A DNA stretch of 64,000 nucleotides from Gp6-AA45 sp035652075 (GTDB lineage Bacteria > Acidobacteriota > Vicinamibacteria > Vicinamibacterales > CAVVIG01): NCBI GenBank assembly GCA_035652075.1, contig DASREL010000085.1, forward strand, positions 1-64,000. Reading direction: 5' to 3'. The position numbers were made by a program, and so were the translations under genes. The notes beneath the pieces were generated by a model, which was given only the letters and a program-made list of their open reading frames with translations, did not search any database and was not told the DNA's origin. Shown piece by piece: positions 39,333-47,695 of this stretch (position 1 is the first letter of the stretch; each line of letters opens with the position of its first letter).

Positions 39333-40487
39333 GTGGATCCCGCCATCGCGCTGCTGAAGAAACTCGTCGCCATCAACTCGATCAACCCCACTCTCGTGCC
39401 GGGGGCACCCGGCGAAGCGGCGATCGCGGACGCGATTGCCGATCACTTGCGCCGCATCGGGCTGAGTGTCACCGTGCAACTCGTCGCCGACGGCCGCCCG
39501 AACGTGATCGGTGTGCTCGAGGGGAAACAGCCAGGCCCGGCGCTGATGTTCTGCGGGCACACTGATACGGTCGGCGTCACCGGCATGCGGGCGCCGTTCG
39601 ATCCGATCGAGCGGGACGGCAAACTCTTCGGGCGCGGATCGCAGGACATGAAAGCCGGTGTCGCCGCGATGATCGACGCCGCGCGCGTGGTCGCCGAACG
39701 GGGACTCGCGGCGGGACGTGTGATTGTTGCCGCCGTCGTCGACGAGGAGCACTCGAGCATCGGCGCCGACGCGCTCGTCGCGCAGTGGAGCGCCGATGCG
39801 GCGGTCGTGACGGAGCCGACCGATCTCGACATCGCGGTCGGCCACAAAGGTTTTGCGTGGGTCGAAGTCGAAGTGTTCGGCAAGGCGGCGCACGGCAGCC
39901 GGCCGCGCGACGGGGAAGACGCCATCCTGCGGCTTGGTCGCGTCCTGTCGCGGCTCGAAGATCTCGATCGCGCGCTGCAGTCTCGTCCTCCGCATCCGCT
40001 CGTCGGGACCGGATCGCTGCACGCGTCGTTCATCGAAGGGGGCCGCGAGTTGAGCAGCTATCCCGATCGCGCGATGTTGCAGTTGGAACGGCGTTCGCTG
40101 CCGGACGAGCCGGAGTCGCAGGCGCTGACAGAAGTGAAACGAATCCTGGATCAGTTGCGCGCAATCGATCCGACGTTTCGCGGCGATGCCCGCGCGTTGT
40201 TCAGTCGGCCGGCGTACGAGATCCGCGCGGATCACGATCTTCCGGCGACACTGGCTGCATCAATTGCCGCCGTGGGCGGCGCGACGAAAATTGTCGGCGC
40301 GAGTTTCTGGGCGGACAGCGCGGTATTGGGACAGGCCGGCATTCCCGCGGTGCTCTTCGGACCAGGCGGCGCGGGGCTGCACTCGACCGAAGAGTACGTC
40401 AACGTCGCAGACGTGTTGATGTGCAGGGACGCGCTGGTGGAGATGACGAAACGTTTTTGTGAATCGCCGCGCCCGGGTCGAGCCTGA
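39333..40487 (+). CDS. M20 family metallopeptidase (ArgE/DapE/CPG2-like)
   Basis: A 384-residue zinc hydrolase starting at GTG 39333. Ligands and catalytic residues are visible: H in FCGHTDTV near 73-80, D in GRGSQDMKAG near 103, the EE pair in VVDEEHSS near 135, E in VTEPTDL near 158, and H in GLHSTEEYV near 351. The dimerisation domain with KAAHGSRP near 190 is present. Family members hydrolyse N-acetylornithine, succinyl-diaminopimelate or dipeptides; which applies here cannot be read from the sequence, as no arg or dap genes are adjacent. Its TGA stop is inside a long hairpin. Confidence 0.88.
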   Translation: MDPAIALLKKLVAINSINPTLVPGAPGEAAIADAIADHLRRIGLSVTVQLVADGRPNVIGVLEGKQPGPALMFCGHTDTVGVTGMRAPFDPIERDGKLFGRGSQDMKAGVAAMIDAARVVAERGLAAGRVIVAAVVDEEHSSIGADALVAQWSADAAVVTEPTDLDIAVGHKGFAWVEVEVFGKAAHGSRPRDGEDAILRLGRVLSRLEDLDRALQSRPPHPLVGTGSLHASFIEGGRELSSYPDRAMLQLERRSLPDEPESQALTEVKRILDQLRAIDPTFRGDARALFSRPAYEIRADHDLPATLAASIAAVGGATKIVGASFWADSAVLGQAGIPAVLFGPGGAGLHSTEEYVNVADVLMCRDALVEMTKRFCESPRPGRA

Positions 40488-40516
40488 GAGCAACTCGTGT
40501 TGCTCTCTCGGGCTCG
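40479..40516. terminator. Long hairpin containing the M20 stop codon
   Basis: CGAGCC and GAGAGCAAC (40479-40494) pair with GTTGCTCTC and GGGCTCG (40499-40516) around a 4-nt loop, with small bulges. The TGA stop at 40485-40487 lies in the left arm. There is no U-run, so it is not a classical intrinsic terminator but may block readthrough. Confidence 0.5.
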
Positions 40517-40565
40517 GATACCCGGCGCGTTATGCTCGGTATCGGCGTGCGCCTGTCGGGATCGA

Positions 40566-40850
40566 CTACGCGATCCGACGCGCACTGACGAGTTTCGGAC
40601 GGATGATCGCGTGACGCCGTGCGTCGCCGCGCACGGTGACGGTCGGCGGCGCTTCGTTCAAATCCCAGCCACTGGTTTCGTGTCCGCACGAAACGCAACG
40701 CAGAAACATCCGATCCTGCTCGAACTGCAACATCGTGTCGTGGCCGTGCAGGCCGCAGAACAATTGGCGCAGCCGCTCCATGAACCGTCCGCCGAAACCA
40801 ACTTCGACGTGAATGGTGTCGGCCGCGTGCAAGCCCTCGGTGGTAACCAT
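40566..40850 (-). CDS. Small hypothetical protein with a possible zinc site, 94 residues
   Basis: Starts at ATG 40850, chosen because GGGAGGAG lies 9 nt upstream; the open frame continues to 41264 but the extra part is low quality and overlaps proline dehydrogenase. Residues 30-60 read RLRQLFCGLHGHDTMLQFE then FLRCVSCGHETSGWDL, with Cys, His, and a CVSC pair that could bind one zinc ion. The C-terminus is basic. No family is recognised. Confidence 0.6.
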   Translation of the reverse strand: MVTTEGLHAADTIHVEVGFGGRFMERLRQLFCGLHGHDTMLQFEQDRMFLRCVSCGHETSGWDLNEAPPTVTVRGDARRHAIIRPKLVSARRIA

Positions 40851-41046
40851 TTCTCCTGCTCCTCCCGCCGTAACGGGTCCCACTGATAAGGACGCCGTCG
40901 GCCCTCCGTCCGGTTCAGGTGACTTCAAGAGCCGTGCCGTGCTGAGCCTTTTGGGTGTAAGTGCTGGAGTACTGAGGAGTTCTGCGACGAGAGCTGATCG
41001 GCGAGCTGGACTGTATTGTGTCTGCGGTGGGAACAGTGGAACTCGA
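40851..41046. other. Non-coding gap, 196 nt, leader of the zinc-site gene
   Basis: The largest non-coding stretch of the window. It lies between the proline dehydrogenase stop and the 94-residue gene start. Apart from the Shine-Dalgarno sequence next to 40850 and a possible TACAGT on the minus strand, I see no gene, riboswitch or repeat in it. Confidence 0.4.
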
Positions 41047-41985
41047 CTACCCACTTTCACCCAATACGCTGCGTACGACGAACATGACGTTGGCGGGTCG
41101 CTCGCCGAGGCGTCGCATGAAATAAGGAAACCACTCGCGTCCAAACGGAATGTACACGCGGACGCGATAGCCGTCTCGAACCAACGCTGACTGCAAGTCG
41201 CGGCGAACGCCGTACAACATTTGAAATTCGAAACGATCCGGCGCCACACCATGCTCGTGTGCATACGTACGCGCCAGCTCGATCATCTTCGGGTCATGCG
41301 TCGCAATCGCCGGATAGTGTCCGTCGACGAGCAGTGACTTCATCATGCGCGCGTACGCGGCGTCGACGTCCGCCTTCTTCTGGTACGCGACATTTTTCGG
41401 TTCCTTGTACGCGCCCTTGACGAGGCGCACGCGCGCGCCCATCGCGTTCAACGCTTTCAGATCCGCTTCGCTGCGATACAGCGCCGACTGCAGGACGACG
41501 CCCATCGCACGATGTCCCTGATGCCAGAGCGTCTCGAAGATGTCGAGCGTCACTTGCGTGTACGGCGAGTTCTCCATGTCGATGCGGATGAAGAAGCCCG
41601 CCGGTTCGACGCGCTCGAGGATCTTTCGCAAGTTGTCGACGCAACTGGCGCGATCGACATCGAGCCCAAGCTGCGTCAGCTTGAGCGAGAGATTGCGCTC
41701 GATGCCGGATGCGATCACGGTGTCGGCGACGCGCAGGTAGGCCTTCGTCGCGACATCCGCTTCTTCGAGGTTCGTCACGCTCTCGCCGAGCAGGTCGAGC
41801 GTCTCGGTCATGTTGCGCGTTTCGACGACACGGGCGGCCTCGATCGCTTCCTGCACCGTCTCGCCGGCGATGAAGCGGCGCGCAAAGCTGGTTGGGCGCC
41901 GCATGCCGTATCGGGACGCGAGCTTTTTCAGCGTGCGACTATGCGCGAGGCTGTGGAAGAAGGCTTTCGACGCGGTATCGAGCAT
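41047..41985 (-). CDS. Proline dehydrogenase (monofunctional)
   Basis: A 312-residue FAD-dependent TIM-barrel enzyme that oxidises proline to pyrroline-5-carboxylate. The family core is seen as FFIRIDMENSPYTQ near 130, RLVKGAYKEPKNVAY near 187, AIATHDPKMIE near 225 and FEFQMLYGVRRDLQ near 252, then the C-terminal YIPFGREWFPYFMRRLGERPAN. It lacks the aldehyde dehydrogenase half of PutA. It starts 4 nt after the PlsB-like gene's stop, so it depends on that promoter. FAD binding is inferred from the family. Confidence 0.95.
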   Translation of the reverse strand: MLDTASKAFFHSLAHSRTLKKLASRYGMRRPTSFARRFIAGETVQEAIEAARVVETRNMTETLDLLGESVTNLEEADVATKAYLRVADTVIASGIERNLSLKLTQLGLDVDRASCVDNLRKILERVEPAGFFIRIDMENSPYTQVTLDIFETLWHQGHRAMGVVLQSALYRSEADLKALNAMGARVRLVKGAYKEPKNVAYQKKADVDAAYARMMKSLLVDGHYPAIATHDPKMIELARTYAHEHGVAPDRFEFQMLYGVRRDLQSALVRDGYRVRVYIPFGREWFPYFMRRLGERPANVMFVVRSVLGESG

Positions 41986-41989
41986 TCAA

Positions 41990-43078
41990 TCAATGCGGCC
42001 GGCCGGGGGTAGTCAAGAGGTGTCCGATCGTGCGCGCGTAGTACCGAAGCACGGTTCGTTCCCGAACGCGGAACCGTCCGCGTTCGGAGACGATGATCCC
42101 GCGCGTCTCGAGGGCCTCGGCCGCTTCGTCGATCGCTTGTCGCCCGCTGGTGACGCCGAGGTTCGCGCGTCGCGCCGCCAGCTCGTCGATGAGGCGGTCG
42201 ATCCGTGATTCGAGATCGCGTCTGGTGATTGACGGCCGCATCGCCGCGGCAAACACCGCCGTCGGCAGAACTTTGTACAGCGCGCCGATGCGCGCGCGCA
42301 GGAGACGCGCCAGTTCGAGGACGTCGGTCCGCGACTGGCCGTCGTGATCGCCCGCAGGAATCGGTGCGCCGAACGTCACGAAGGCGCGCGATCGATAGCC
42401 CACCGCATAGCGCACCATTTCCGCCAGCTCGCGTGTGAACGGCCGCTGCCGTTTCTTCACCTGCTGATGCGCGAGGATGTGATCCTCGAGCACGAAGTCG
42501 TACGCGATGGCGACGGGGATGATCACCAGGTCCGGGCAGCCCGCGCTGAGCGCCGCGTGCAGCAGTCCGGTCTTCGCCGGCTTCAACTCGCCGCTGTAGC
42601 TACGTCCGCCCTCCGGATAGAAGAACAGATCCTGCTTCTTCAGAATCTCGGACACGTACGCTTTCAGCGTGCTGAGGTACGCCGGATCCTTCGTGTTGCG
42701 GCGAATCGGAATCGCGCCGGTGATGTGTTTGTGCAGCAACCCGAGCGGTCCGCCGAACAAGTTGATGCCCGCGGCGATCAGCGGCGGACGGATGTGATTG
42801 TCGTCGAGCACTAACGGCTCGACGAGATAGTCGGTGTGACTTTTGTGGTTCGAGGCGTAGACGATGCGGTGGCTGCGAACGGCGCCGGTGACGTGGTGCA
42901 GGTTCTCGTGCTTGCGTTCGATCTTGCGCAGAATCGGATAGAGCGGATGCTGCAGCGCCCGATAAATCGGATACCGCTGCGTCGTCCGCAACTCGTCGAG
43001 GTACGCGTTCACCTTCTCGCGCGGATATTTCAGAACGTCTTCGCGCGCGAGCACGGCTTGAGAAATATCGTCGTGCAT
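41990..43078 (-). CDS. PlsB-like glycerol-3-phosphate acyltransferase
   Basis: A 362-residue acyltransferase. Motif I NHKSHTDYL near residue 77, motif III FYPEGGRSYSG near 154 and AAGINLFGG near 103 match PlsB rather than PlsC, although it is much shorter than E. coli PlsB (about 800 residues), lacking its N- and C-terminal extensions. It should acylate sn-glycerol 3-phosphate at position 1 at the inner membrane. TATAGT lies 14 nt before the ATG. Proline dehydrogenase follows in the same transcript. Confidence 0.85.
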   Translation of the reverse strand: MHDDISQAVLAREDVLKYPREKVNAYLDELRTTQRYPIYRALQHPLYPILRKIERKHENLHHVTGAVRSHRIVYASNHKSHTDYLVEPLVLDDNHIRPPLIAAGINLFGGPLGLLHKHITGAIPIRRNTKDPAYLSTLKAYVSEILKKQDLFFYPEGGRSYSGELKPAKTGLLHAALSAGCPDLVIIPVAIAYDFVLEDHILAHQQVKKRQRPFTRELAEMVRYAVGYRSRAFVTFGAPIPAGDHDGQSRTDVLELARLLRARIGALYKVLPTAVFAAAMRPSITRRDLESRIDRLIDELAARRANLGVTSGRQAIDEAAEALETRGIIVSERGRFRVRERTVLRYYARTIGHLLTTPGRPH

Positions 43079-43092
43079 GAACCGTCGGGGCG

Positions 43093-43098
43093 ACTATA
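43093..43098 (-). promoter_or_regulatory. TATAGT -10 box for the plsB-like operon
   Basis: TATAGT on the minus strand, 14 nt before the ATG at 43078, next to REP-like copy 2. Confidence 0.45.
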
Positions 43099-43107
43099 GC
43101 ACGCGCA

Positions 43108-43130
43108 GCAGGCCTGACGGGCTGCGCTAC
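43108..43130. repeat. Palindromic REP-like element, copy 2
   Basis: GCAGGCC-TGAC-GGGCTGC with one mismatch in the stem, then GCTAC, otherwise identical to 34909-34931. The TAG stop of the isocitrate dehydrogenase gene (43127-43129) lies in its GCTAC tail, as in copy 1. Confidence 0.7.
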
Positions 43131-44125
43131 AGGGCCTGACAAATCGCGTCCGCAAACTCCAACGTGGATCCCGTACCACCGAGATCGCGTGTGCGGACGA
43201 CGCCCGCGCTGAGGACGCTGTCGAGCGCGCGCATGATGCGCGTCGCCGCCTCATGCTCGTCGATGTGCTGCAGCATGAGGACTGCAGACAACAGCAGCGC
43301 CGTCGGGTTCGCCAGTTGTTGCCCCGCGATGTCGGGCGCGCTGCCGTGCACCGCTTCGAACACCGAGGCCTCGGTTCCGATGTTGGCGGCGCCGACGACA
43401 CCGAGGCCGCCCACGAGGCCCGCGCACAGATCCGAGACGATGTCGCCGTACAGGTTCGGCAGGAGGAGCACGTCGAACTGCGACGGGTTGACGACGAGGT
43501 GCATGCACGCCGCGTCGACGATCCGCTCGTCGTACTTGATGTCGGGGTACTCGCGCGCGACGCGACGGGCGCATTCGAGAAACAGCCCGTCGCTCAACTT
43601 CATGATGTTCGCTTTGTGGATCGACGTCACGCGCTTGCGTCCGTGTTTTCGCGCGTGCGCGAACGCGAACTGCGCGACGCGCGTCGACGCCTTCTCGGTA
43701 ATGATCTTCAAGCTCTCGACGACGCCCGGCACCACTTGATGTTCGAGGCCGGCGTAGAGGTCCTCGGTATTTTCGCGGACGATGACCAGATCGACGTTCT
43801 CGAACCGCGTCTTGACGCCGGAGAGATTTCCCACCGGGCGCAGGTTCGCATAGAGATCGAGCGCCTTTCGCAGTCCGACGTTGACGCTCGTGAAGCCTTG
43901 CCCTATCGGCGTCGTTACCGGTCCCTTCAGCGCGACTTTGTTGCGGCGGACCGAATCGATCAAGTCCATGGGCAGCGTTTGACCGGTGCGTTCCACCGCG
44001 AGCAAGCCGGCGTCGTGTTGCTCCCATTCGATCGAGACGCCGGTCGCGTGGAGGATGCGAACGACCGCGTCGGTGACTTCGGGTCCGATGCCGTCGCCGG
44101 GAATCAGGGTAATGGTGTGCTTCAT
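43127..44125 (-). CDS. NAD-dependent isocitrate dehydrogenase (isopropylmalate dehydrogenase superfamily)
   Basis: A 332-residue decarboxylating dehydrogenase starting at ATG 44125, overlapping the upstream stop as ATGA. LIPGDGIGPEV near residue 6, KGPVTTPIGQGFTSVNVGLRKALDLYANLRPV near 73-105, RENTEDLYAG near 124 and NLYGDIVSDL near 227 are clear. The serine in TSVNVGLR is the isocitrate-contacting residue of isocitrate dehydrogenases, whereas isopropylmalate enzymes differ there. It catalyses isocitrate to 2-oxoglutarate in the TCA cycle. Homoisocitrate dehydrogenase is the main alternative. Confidence 0.88.
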   Translation of the reverse strand: MKHTITLIPGDGIGPEVTDAVVRILHATGVSIEWEQHDAGLLAVERTGQTLPMDLIDSVRRNKVALKGPVTTPIGQGFTSVNVGLRKALDLYANLRPVGNLSGVKTRFENVDLVIVRENTEDLYAGLEHQVVPGVVESLKIITEKASTRVAQFAFAHARKHGRKRVTSIHKANIMKLSDGLFLECARRVAREYPDIKYDERIVDAACMHLVVNPSQFDVLLLPNLYGDIVSDLCAGLVGGLGVVGAANIGTEASVFEAVHGSAPDIAGQQLANPTALLLSAVLMLQHIDEHEAATRIMRALDSVLSAGVVRTRDLGGTGSTLEFADAICQAL

Positions 44126-44406
44126 TCGTAGACGTACCAGAACAGGAGAACGGCGCCGACGGCCAGCGTCACGATCGGTGTGCCGATGACCGTGGAAACG
44201 ATCATGAGCACGGCCAGCGCCGCCCGCGGCACGAATGCGCGCGGCGGCGGACCGACGAACTTCATCACGAACAGGCCGAGCAGCACGACGCCGCCGCACA
44301 CCAGCGGGGTCGACCACTTCGCGAGTGCCCCAGCGGCAACGACGTTGAGCAGCGCCCCAATCCAGAAGACGAGCGCCGCCAGCGCGGCATACCGAACCGC
44401 GACCAT
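44122..44406 (-). CDS. Small membrane protein, 94 residues
   Basis: Three predicted helices over 94 residues, with a central PPPRAFVP loop. No family is recognised. Its stop overlaps the isocitrate dehydrogenase start by 4 nt, so it leads that gene in a two-gene operon. It is 20 nt from the divergent gene at 44427. Confidence 0.6.
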   Translation of the reverse strand: MVAVRYAALAALVFWIGALLNVVAAGALAKWSTPLVCGGVVLLGLFVMKFVGPPPRAFVPRAALAVLMIVSTVIGTPIVTLAVGAVLLFWYVYE

Positions 44407-44411
44407 CCCAC

Positions 44412-44417
44412 TATTAT
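44412..44417 (+). promoter_or_regulatory. TATTAT -10 box for the gene at 44427
   Basis: TATTAT ends 9 nt before the TTG at 44427 in a 20-nt divergent gap. Confidence 0.45.
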
Positions 44418-44426
44418 TGCAGTGAT

Positions 44427-45164
44427 TTGCGGAATCGCCTGGACGCGATCGTGACCCGGCTGGCAGCTCGTGCGGCGAGCGATGATCCGGATCCGCTTGT
44501 GCTGCAACTGCTGCTCAGGCAGTACCGGCGCACGGGACGCGAGGATCTGTTTGCGGTCCTCGGGCCGGAGCTTGCGCGCGGCGTGTGCAGCGCGGAAGGT
44601 CCCGAGTGGCTCAATGCCGTGTGCGACGCGCTCGCGATTTCGGATGACGAGCTCGTGCTCGACAGCGCGCGGCGGCTGCTCGAGTCACAGCGTGACGTCG
44701 TATCGCCATCGAGCATCGACGCGGCACTGCGAGGAGTCGTTGCAGTCGGAGACATGGATGCCCTCGCGACGATCATCGACAACCTCGAACGGTTCGTCGC
44801 GATGAGGTACGAGCCGGGCGAAGCGATGCGCGACACGACGACCACGGCATCGGCGTTGCTCACGGCGTACGACGTCACGGGACGGCTGCCGTACGCGATG
44901 CTCGCGGATGAACTGGTGCACGCCGACCGCGGTGGCGATCACGATGATGTGATCGTGGCATCACAGGCGGTGCAGGTGCTATGCCGTCTGGCGGCGCTGC
45001 ACGGGGACGCGGATTATCGCGCCGCGGCGGTGATTGCGCCGAACGCCGATCATCGGGCGGAGGCCGAGCGCCTGATCGCGCGATACGACCGGCATCCGCT
45101 CGAACGTCCGCGCGAAGCGGCGGCGTTCGGACTCGCGCTCGCACGCTGGCTCGATCTGCAATAA
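44427..45164 (+). CDS. Hypothetical helical protein upstream of transketolase
   Basis: A 245-residue, almost all-helical protein starting at TTG 44427. Repeating Leu/Ala-rich helices such as ALLTAYDVTGRLPYAMLADELV resemble alpha/alpha toroid pieces, but no catalytic motif is visible and I recognise no family. There is no signal or membrane helix. It ends 15 nt before the transketolase ATG, with that gene's -10 box near its stop, so the two may also be co-transcribed. Confidence 0.6.
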   Translation: MRNRLDAIVTRLAARAASDDPDPLVLQLLLRQYRRTGREDLFAVLGPELARGVCSAEGPEWLNAVCDALAISDDELVLDSARRLLESQRDVVSPSSIDAALRGVVAVGDMDALATIIDNLERFVAMRYEPGEAMRDTTTTASALLTAYDVTGRLPYAMLADELVHADRGGDHDDVIVASQAVQVLCRLAALHGDADYRAAAVIAPNADHRAEAERLIARYDRHPLERPREAAAFGLALARWLDLQ

Positions 45165-45167
45165 GAT
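45162..45167 (+). promoter_or_regulatory. TAAGAT -10 box for transketolase
   Basis: TAAGAT overlaps the upstream stop codon and ends 12 nt before the ATG at 45180. Confidence 0.45.
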
Positions 45168-45179
45168 TTGCACACCGTT

Positions 45180-47084
45180 ATGGAACGCGCTTCGCTGATA
45201 CCCGCCCTCAAGAACATCGCCACGCGTCTTCGCATCGACTCGATTCGAGCGACATCGGAAGCCGGCAGCGGTCATCCGACGAGCTGCTGCTCGATGGCCG
45301 ACTTCACGGCCGCGCTCTTCTTCGCCGAGATGCGCTTCGATCCGAAGGATCCGCACAATCCGGATGCCGATCGCTTCGTGCTGTCCAAAGGGCACGCCGC
45401 GCCGATCCTGTACTCGGCCTGGGCGGAGGCGGGCGCGTTTCCGCGCGAGGACCTGCTGCAGCTGCGCGAAATCGGATCGGATCTCGAAGGGCATCCGACG
45501 CCGCGGTTGAACTTCGTCGACGTCGCGACCGGCTCGCTCGGTCAGGGCATCTGCGCCGCGATCGGCAGCGCGCTCAACGCGCGCCGGATCAAGTCGGACT
45601 ACCGCACCTACGTGGTCATGGGCGACGGCGAGTCGGCCGAAGGCTCGGTGTGGGAAGCGGGTGACGTCGCGGCGATCGACGGTCTCGACAATCTCTGCGC
45701 GATCACCGACGTCAACGCGTTGGGGCAGAGCCGCGCCACGATGTGGCAGCACGACATGGAGCAGTTCGCGCGGCGATGGCGCGCGTTCGGCTGGCATACG
45801 GTCGTCATCGACGGTCACGACATGAACGCGATCCTCGATGCCCTCGCGGAGGCGCGCAGCACGAAGGGGCAGCCGACGATGATCCTCGCGCGGACGATCA
45901 AGGGTAAAGGCGTCTCGTTCGTCGAAGGCAAGGACGGTTGGCATGGCAAGCCGTTCAAGAAAGGCGAGGAGATGGACCGCGCCATCGCGGAACTCGAGAC
46001 GCAGTTCGTGCCGGTGCCGACCGACGGCCCAGCGGCCAACCTGACGGCGCATATCCAGAGGCCGGCGTCGCGTCCGCGTCCCGTCGAAACTCCCAAGCCG
46101 ATGCCGGCACCCGCCTACAAGATGGGTGAGCAGGTCGCCACGCGCGAAGCGTACGGCGTCGCCATCGCCAAGCTCGGCGACGTCGACACGCGCGTCGTCG
46201 CGCTCGATGCGGACGTGAAGAACTCCACGTTCAGCGATAAGTTCGAGAAGGCGCATCCCGATCGCTTCTACCAGAATTTCATCGCCGAGCAGGTGATGGT
46301 CGGTTCGGCGATGGGGCTCGCGGCGCGCGGCGCGATTCCGTTCCCGTCGACGTTCGCGGCGTTTCTGACCCGCGCCGCCGACTTCGTGCGCATGGCCGCG
46401 ATCAGCAACGTTAACGTCAAGTTCGCGGGATCGCACGCCGGCGTGTCGATTGGCGAAGACGGACCGTCGCAGATGGCGCTCGAGGATCTCGCGATGTTCC
46501 GCGCCGAACCGAACTACGCGGTGCTCTACCCGTGTGACGCCGTGAGCACCGAGCGGCTCGTCGCCGCGATGGCGTATCACCCCGGACCGGCATACATGCG
46601 GACGAGTCGTCCGAAAACGCCGGTCATCTACGGCAACGACGAGCAGTTTCCGATCGGCGGACTGAAAGTCGTGCGGCAGAGCACCGACGATGTGGCGACG
46701 GTGGTTGGGGCGGGTGTGACGTTGTTCGAAGCACTGAAGGCGTACGATCAGCTCCGCGAATCGCGGACCTTGATTCGCGTCATCGATCTGTACTCGCTGT
46801 CACCGATCGATCGCGACGGCCTCGTCGCCGCGGCGCGTGCGACCGGCGGCAACCTGATTACCGTCGAAGATCACTATGCGGCCGGCGGCATCGGCGATGC
46901 GGTCGCCGAAGCGGTTGCCGACGCCGGCTTCACCGTCCACCGGCTCGCGGTCCGCGAGATTCCGCGCAGCGGAAAACCGGAAGAGCTGATAGAGCGGTTT
47001 GGGATATCGGCCGCTCATATCGTTCAAGAGGTTCAGAGGGTTCAAAAGGTTCAGAAGGTTCAAAAGGTTCAAGAGGCTCGCTGA
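45180..47084 (+). CDS. Transketolase
   Basis: A 634-residue thiamine-diphosphate enzyme starting at ATG 45180; a TTG 12 nt upstream is in frame but abuts the -10 box. GHPTSCCSMAD near residue 27, MGDGESAEGSVWEA near 147 (the GDG-N thiamine site), DADVKNSTF near 343 and the pyrimidine-binding ENLF-like EQVMVGSAMG near 370 are present. It moves two-carbon units in the pentose phosphate pathway. The last 20 or so residues, VQRVQKVQKVQKVQE, are encoded by a 9-bp tandem repeat and are not part of the family, and the TGA stop sits in the repeat's inverted arm. Confidence 0.94.
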   Translation: MERASLIPALKNIATRLRIDSIRATSEAGSGHPTSCCSMADFTAALFFAEMRFDPKDPHNPDADRFVLSKGHAAPILYSAWAEAGAFPREDLLQLREIGSDLEGHPTPRLNFVDVATGSLGQGICAAIGSALNARRIKSDYRTYVVMGDGESAEGSVWEAGDVAAIDGLDNLCAITDVNALGQSRATMWQHDMEQFARRWRAFGWHTVVIDGHDMNAILDALAEARSTKGQPTMILARTIKGKGVSFVEGKDGWHGKPFKKGEEMDRAIAELETQFVPVPTDGPAANLTAHIQRPASRPRPVETPKPMPAPAYKMGEQVATREAYGVAIAKLGDVDTRVVALDADVKNSTFSDKFEKAHPDRFYQNFIAEQVMVGSAMGLAARGAIPFPSTFAAFLTRAADFVRMAAISNVNVKFAGSHAGVSIGEDGPSQMALEDLAMFRAEPNYAVLYPCDAVSTERLVAAMAYHPGPAYMRTSRPKTPVIYGNDEQFPIGGLKVVRQSTDDVATVVGAGVTLFEALKAYDQLRESRTLIRVIDLYSLSPIDRDGLVAAARATGGNLITVEDHYAAGGIGDAVAEAVADAGFTVHRLAVREIPRSGKPEELIERFGISAAHIVQEVQRVQKVQKVQKVQEAR

Positions 47085-47117
47085 ACCTCCGGAACCTCTT
47101 GAACCTCTTGAACCTTA
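47022..47117. repeat. 9-bp tandem repeat with inverted arm at a convergent junction
   Basis: Six units like GTTCAAAAG (47022-47075) are followed by four inverted units like TTGAACCTC (47081-47116). The arms can fold into one long hairpin. The TGA of transketolase (47082-47084) and the minus-strand TAA of the Spy-like gene (47115-47117) both lie inside it. Confidence 0.8.
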
Positions 47118-47627
47118 TTGTTTGCCCCGCCCACGTCGCCCCTGCGGCGGGCCGTTCGTCACGATCTGTTTGACCTGCGCCTGTTGATCCGCGGTCAGCA
47201 CCTGCATCGCTTCGGCGATCACGTGCGCCTGCGCGACAGCCATCCGGCCTTCGGCCTGTGACACGTTGGACCAGAGCTGCAGGATCTGATCGTCGGTCTG
47301 ACCGCTGACCTGCGCGGCCACGAGCGCGTGCCGCGCGTCGGCGACCTGCTTCATCAACCCCTGCACTTCCGTTTTGTGCGAGTCGAGGATCGATTTGATC
47401 TGCGACTGCTGCGCGTCGCTCAGGCCAAGCCGCTCCGCGCCGCGTCCCAACAACATCTCGAGCGGGCCGCCGGGCATGCCCGGTCCGCCAGGGCCCATGC
47501 GGCCGCCCCGAAACGCCGGGCGGTCGGGATTCGTATTCTGAGCAGAGACGTATGAACTGCCGGCTACACCGAACGCGAGCACGAGCGCGCCAGCGCCTAC
47601 CAGGAATCGTTTCCGGTGAATCGTCAT
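47115..47627 (-). CDS. Spy/CpxP-like periplasmic protein (LTXXQ motif)
   Basis: A 170-residue protein with a signal peptide (residues 1 to about 29, ending VSA). A Gly/Pro/Met-rich stretch near 38-57 is followed by a long helical part with LGLSDAQQSQIKSIL near 70 and VLTADQQAQVKQI near 143, two LTxxQ motifs of the Spy/CpxP family. Such proteins are periplasmic chaperones or metal sensors. AGGAGG lies 7 nt before the ATG. It is divergent from an OmpR-type regulator, which likely controls it. Confidence 0.8.
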   Translation of the reverse strand: MTIHRKRFLVGAGALVLAFGVAGSSYVSAQNTNPDRPAFRGGRMGPGGPGMPGGPLEMLLGRGAERLGLSDAQQSQIKSILDSHKTEVQGLMKQVADARHALVAAQVSGQTDDQILQLWSNVSQAEGRMAVAQAHVIAEAMQVLTADQQAQVKQIVTNGPPQGRRGRGKQ

Positions 47628-47680
47628 CGTGGTGCCTCCTGTCTAACTGTGACGGGCACGCGGTGACGGCGGAATGAACG

Positions 47681-47686
47681 GATAAT
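47681..47686 (+). promoter_or_regulatory. GATAAT -10 box for the response regulator gene
   Basis: GATAAT ends 9 nt before the ATG at 47696, in the 68-nt gap shared with the Spy-like gene. Confidence 0.35.
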
Positions 47687-47695
47687 GAAAAAAAT

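Noticed and set aside
40850..41264. Longer form of the zinc-site gene
   Set aside because: The added 138 codons overlap proline dehydrogenase and are low-complexity; a Shine-Dalgarno sequence supports ATG 40850.
43127..44125. 3-isopropylmalate dehydrogenase (leuB)
   Set aside because: The substrate region reads TSVNVGLR as in isocitrate dehydrogenases and no leu genes are near; homoisocitrate dehydrogenase is not fully excluded.
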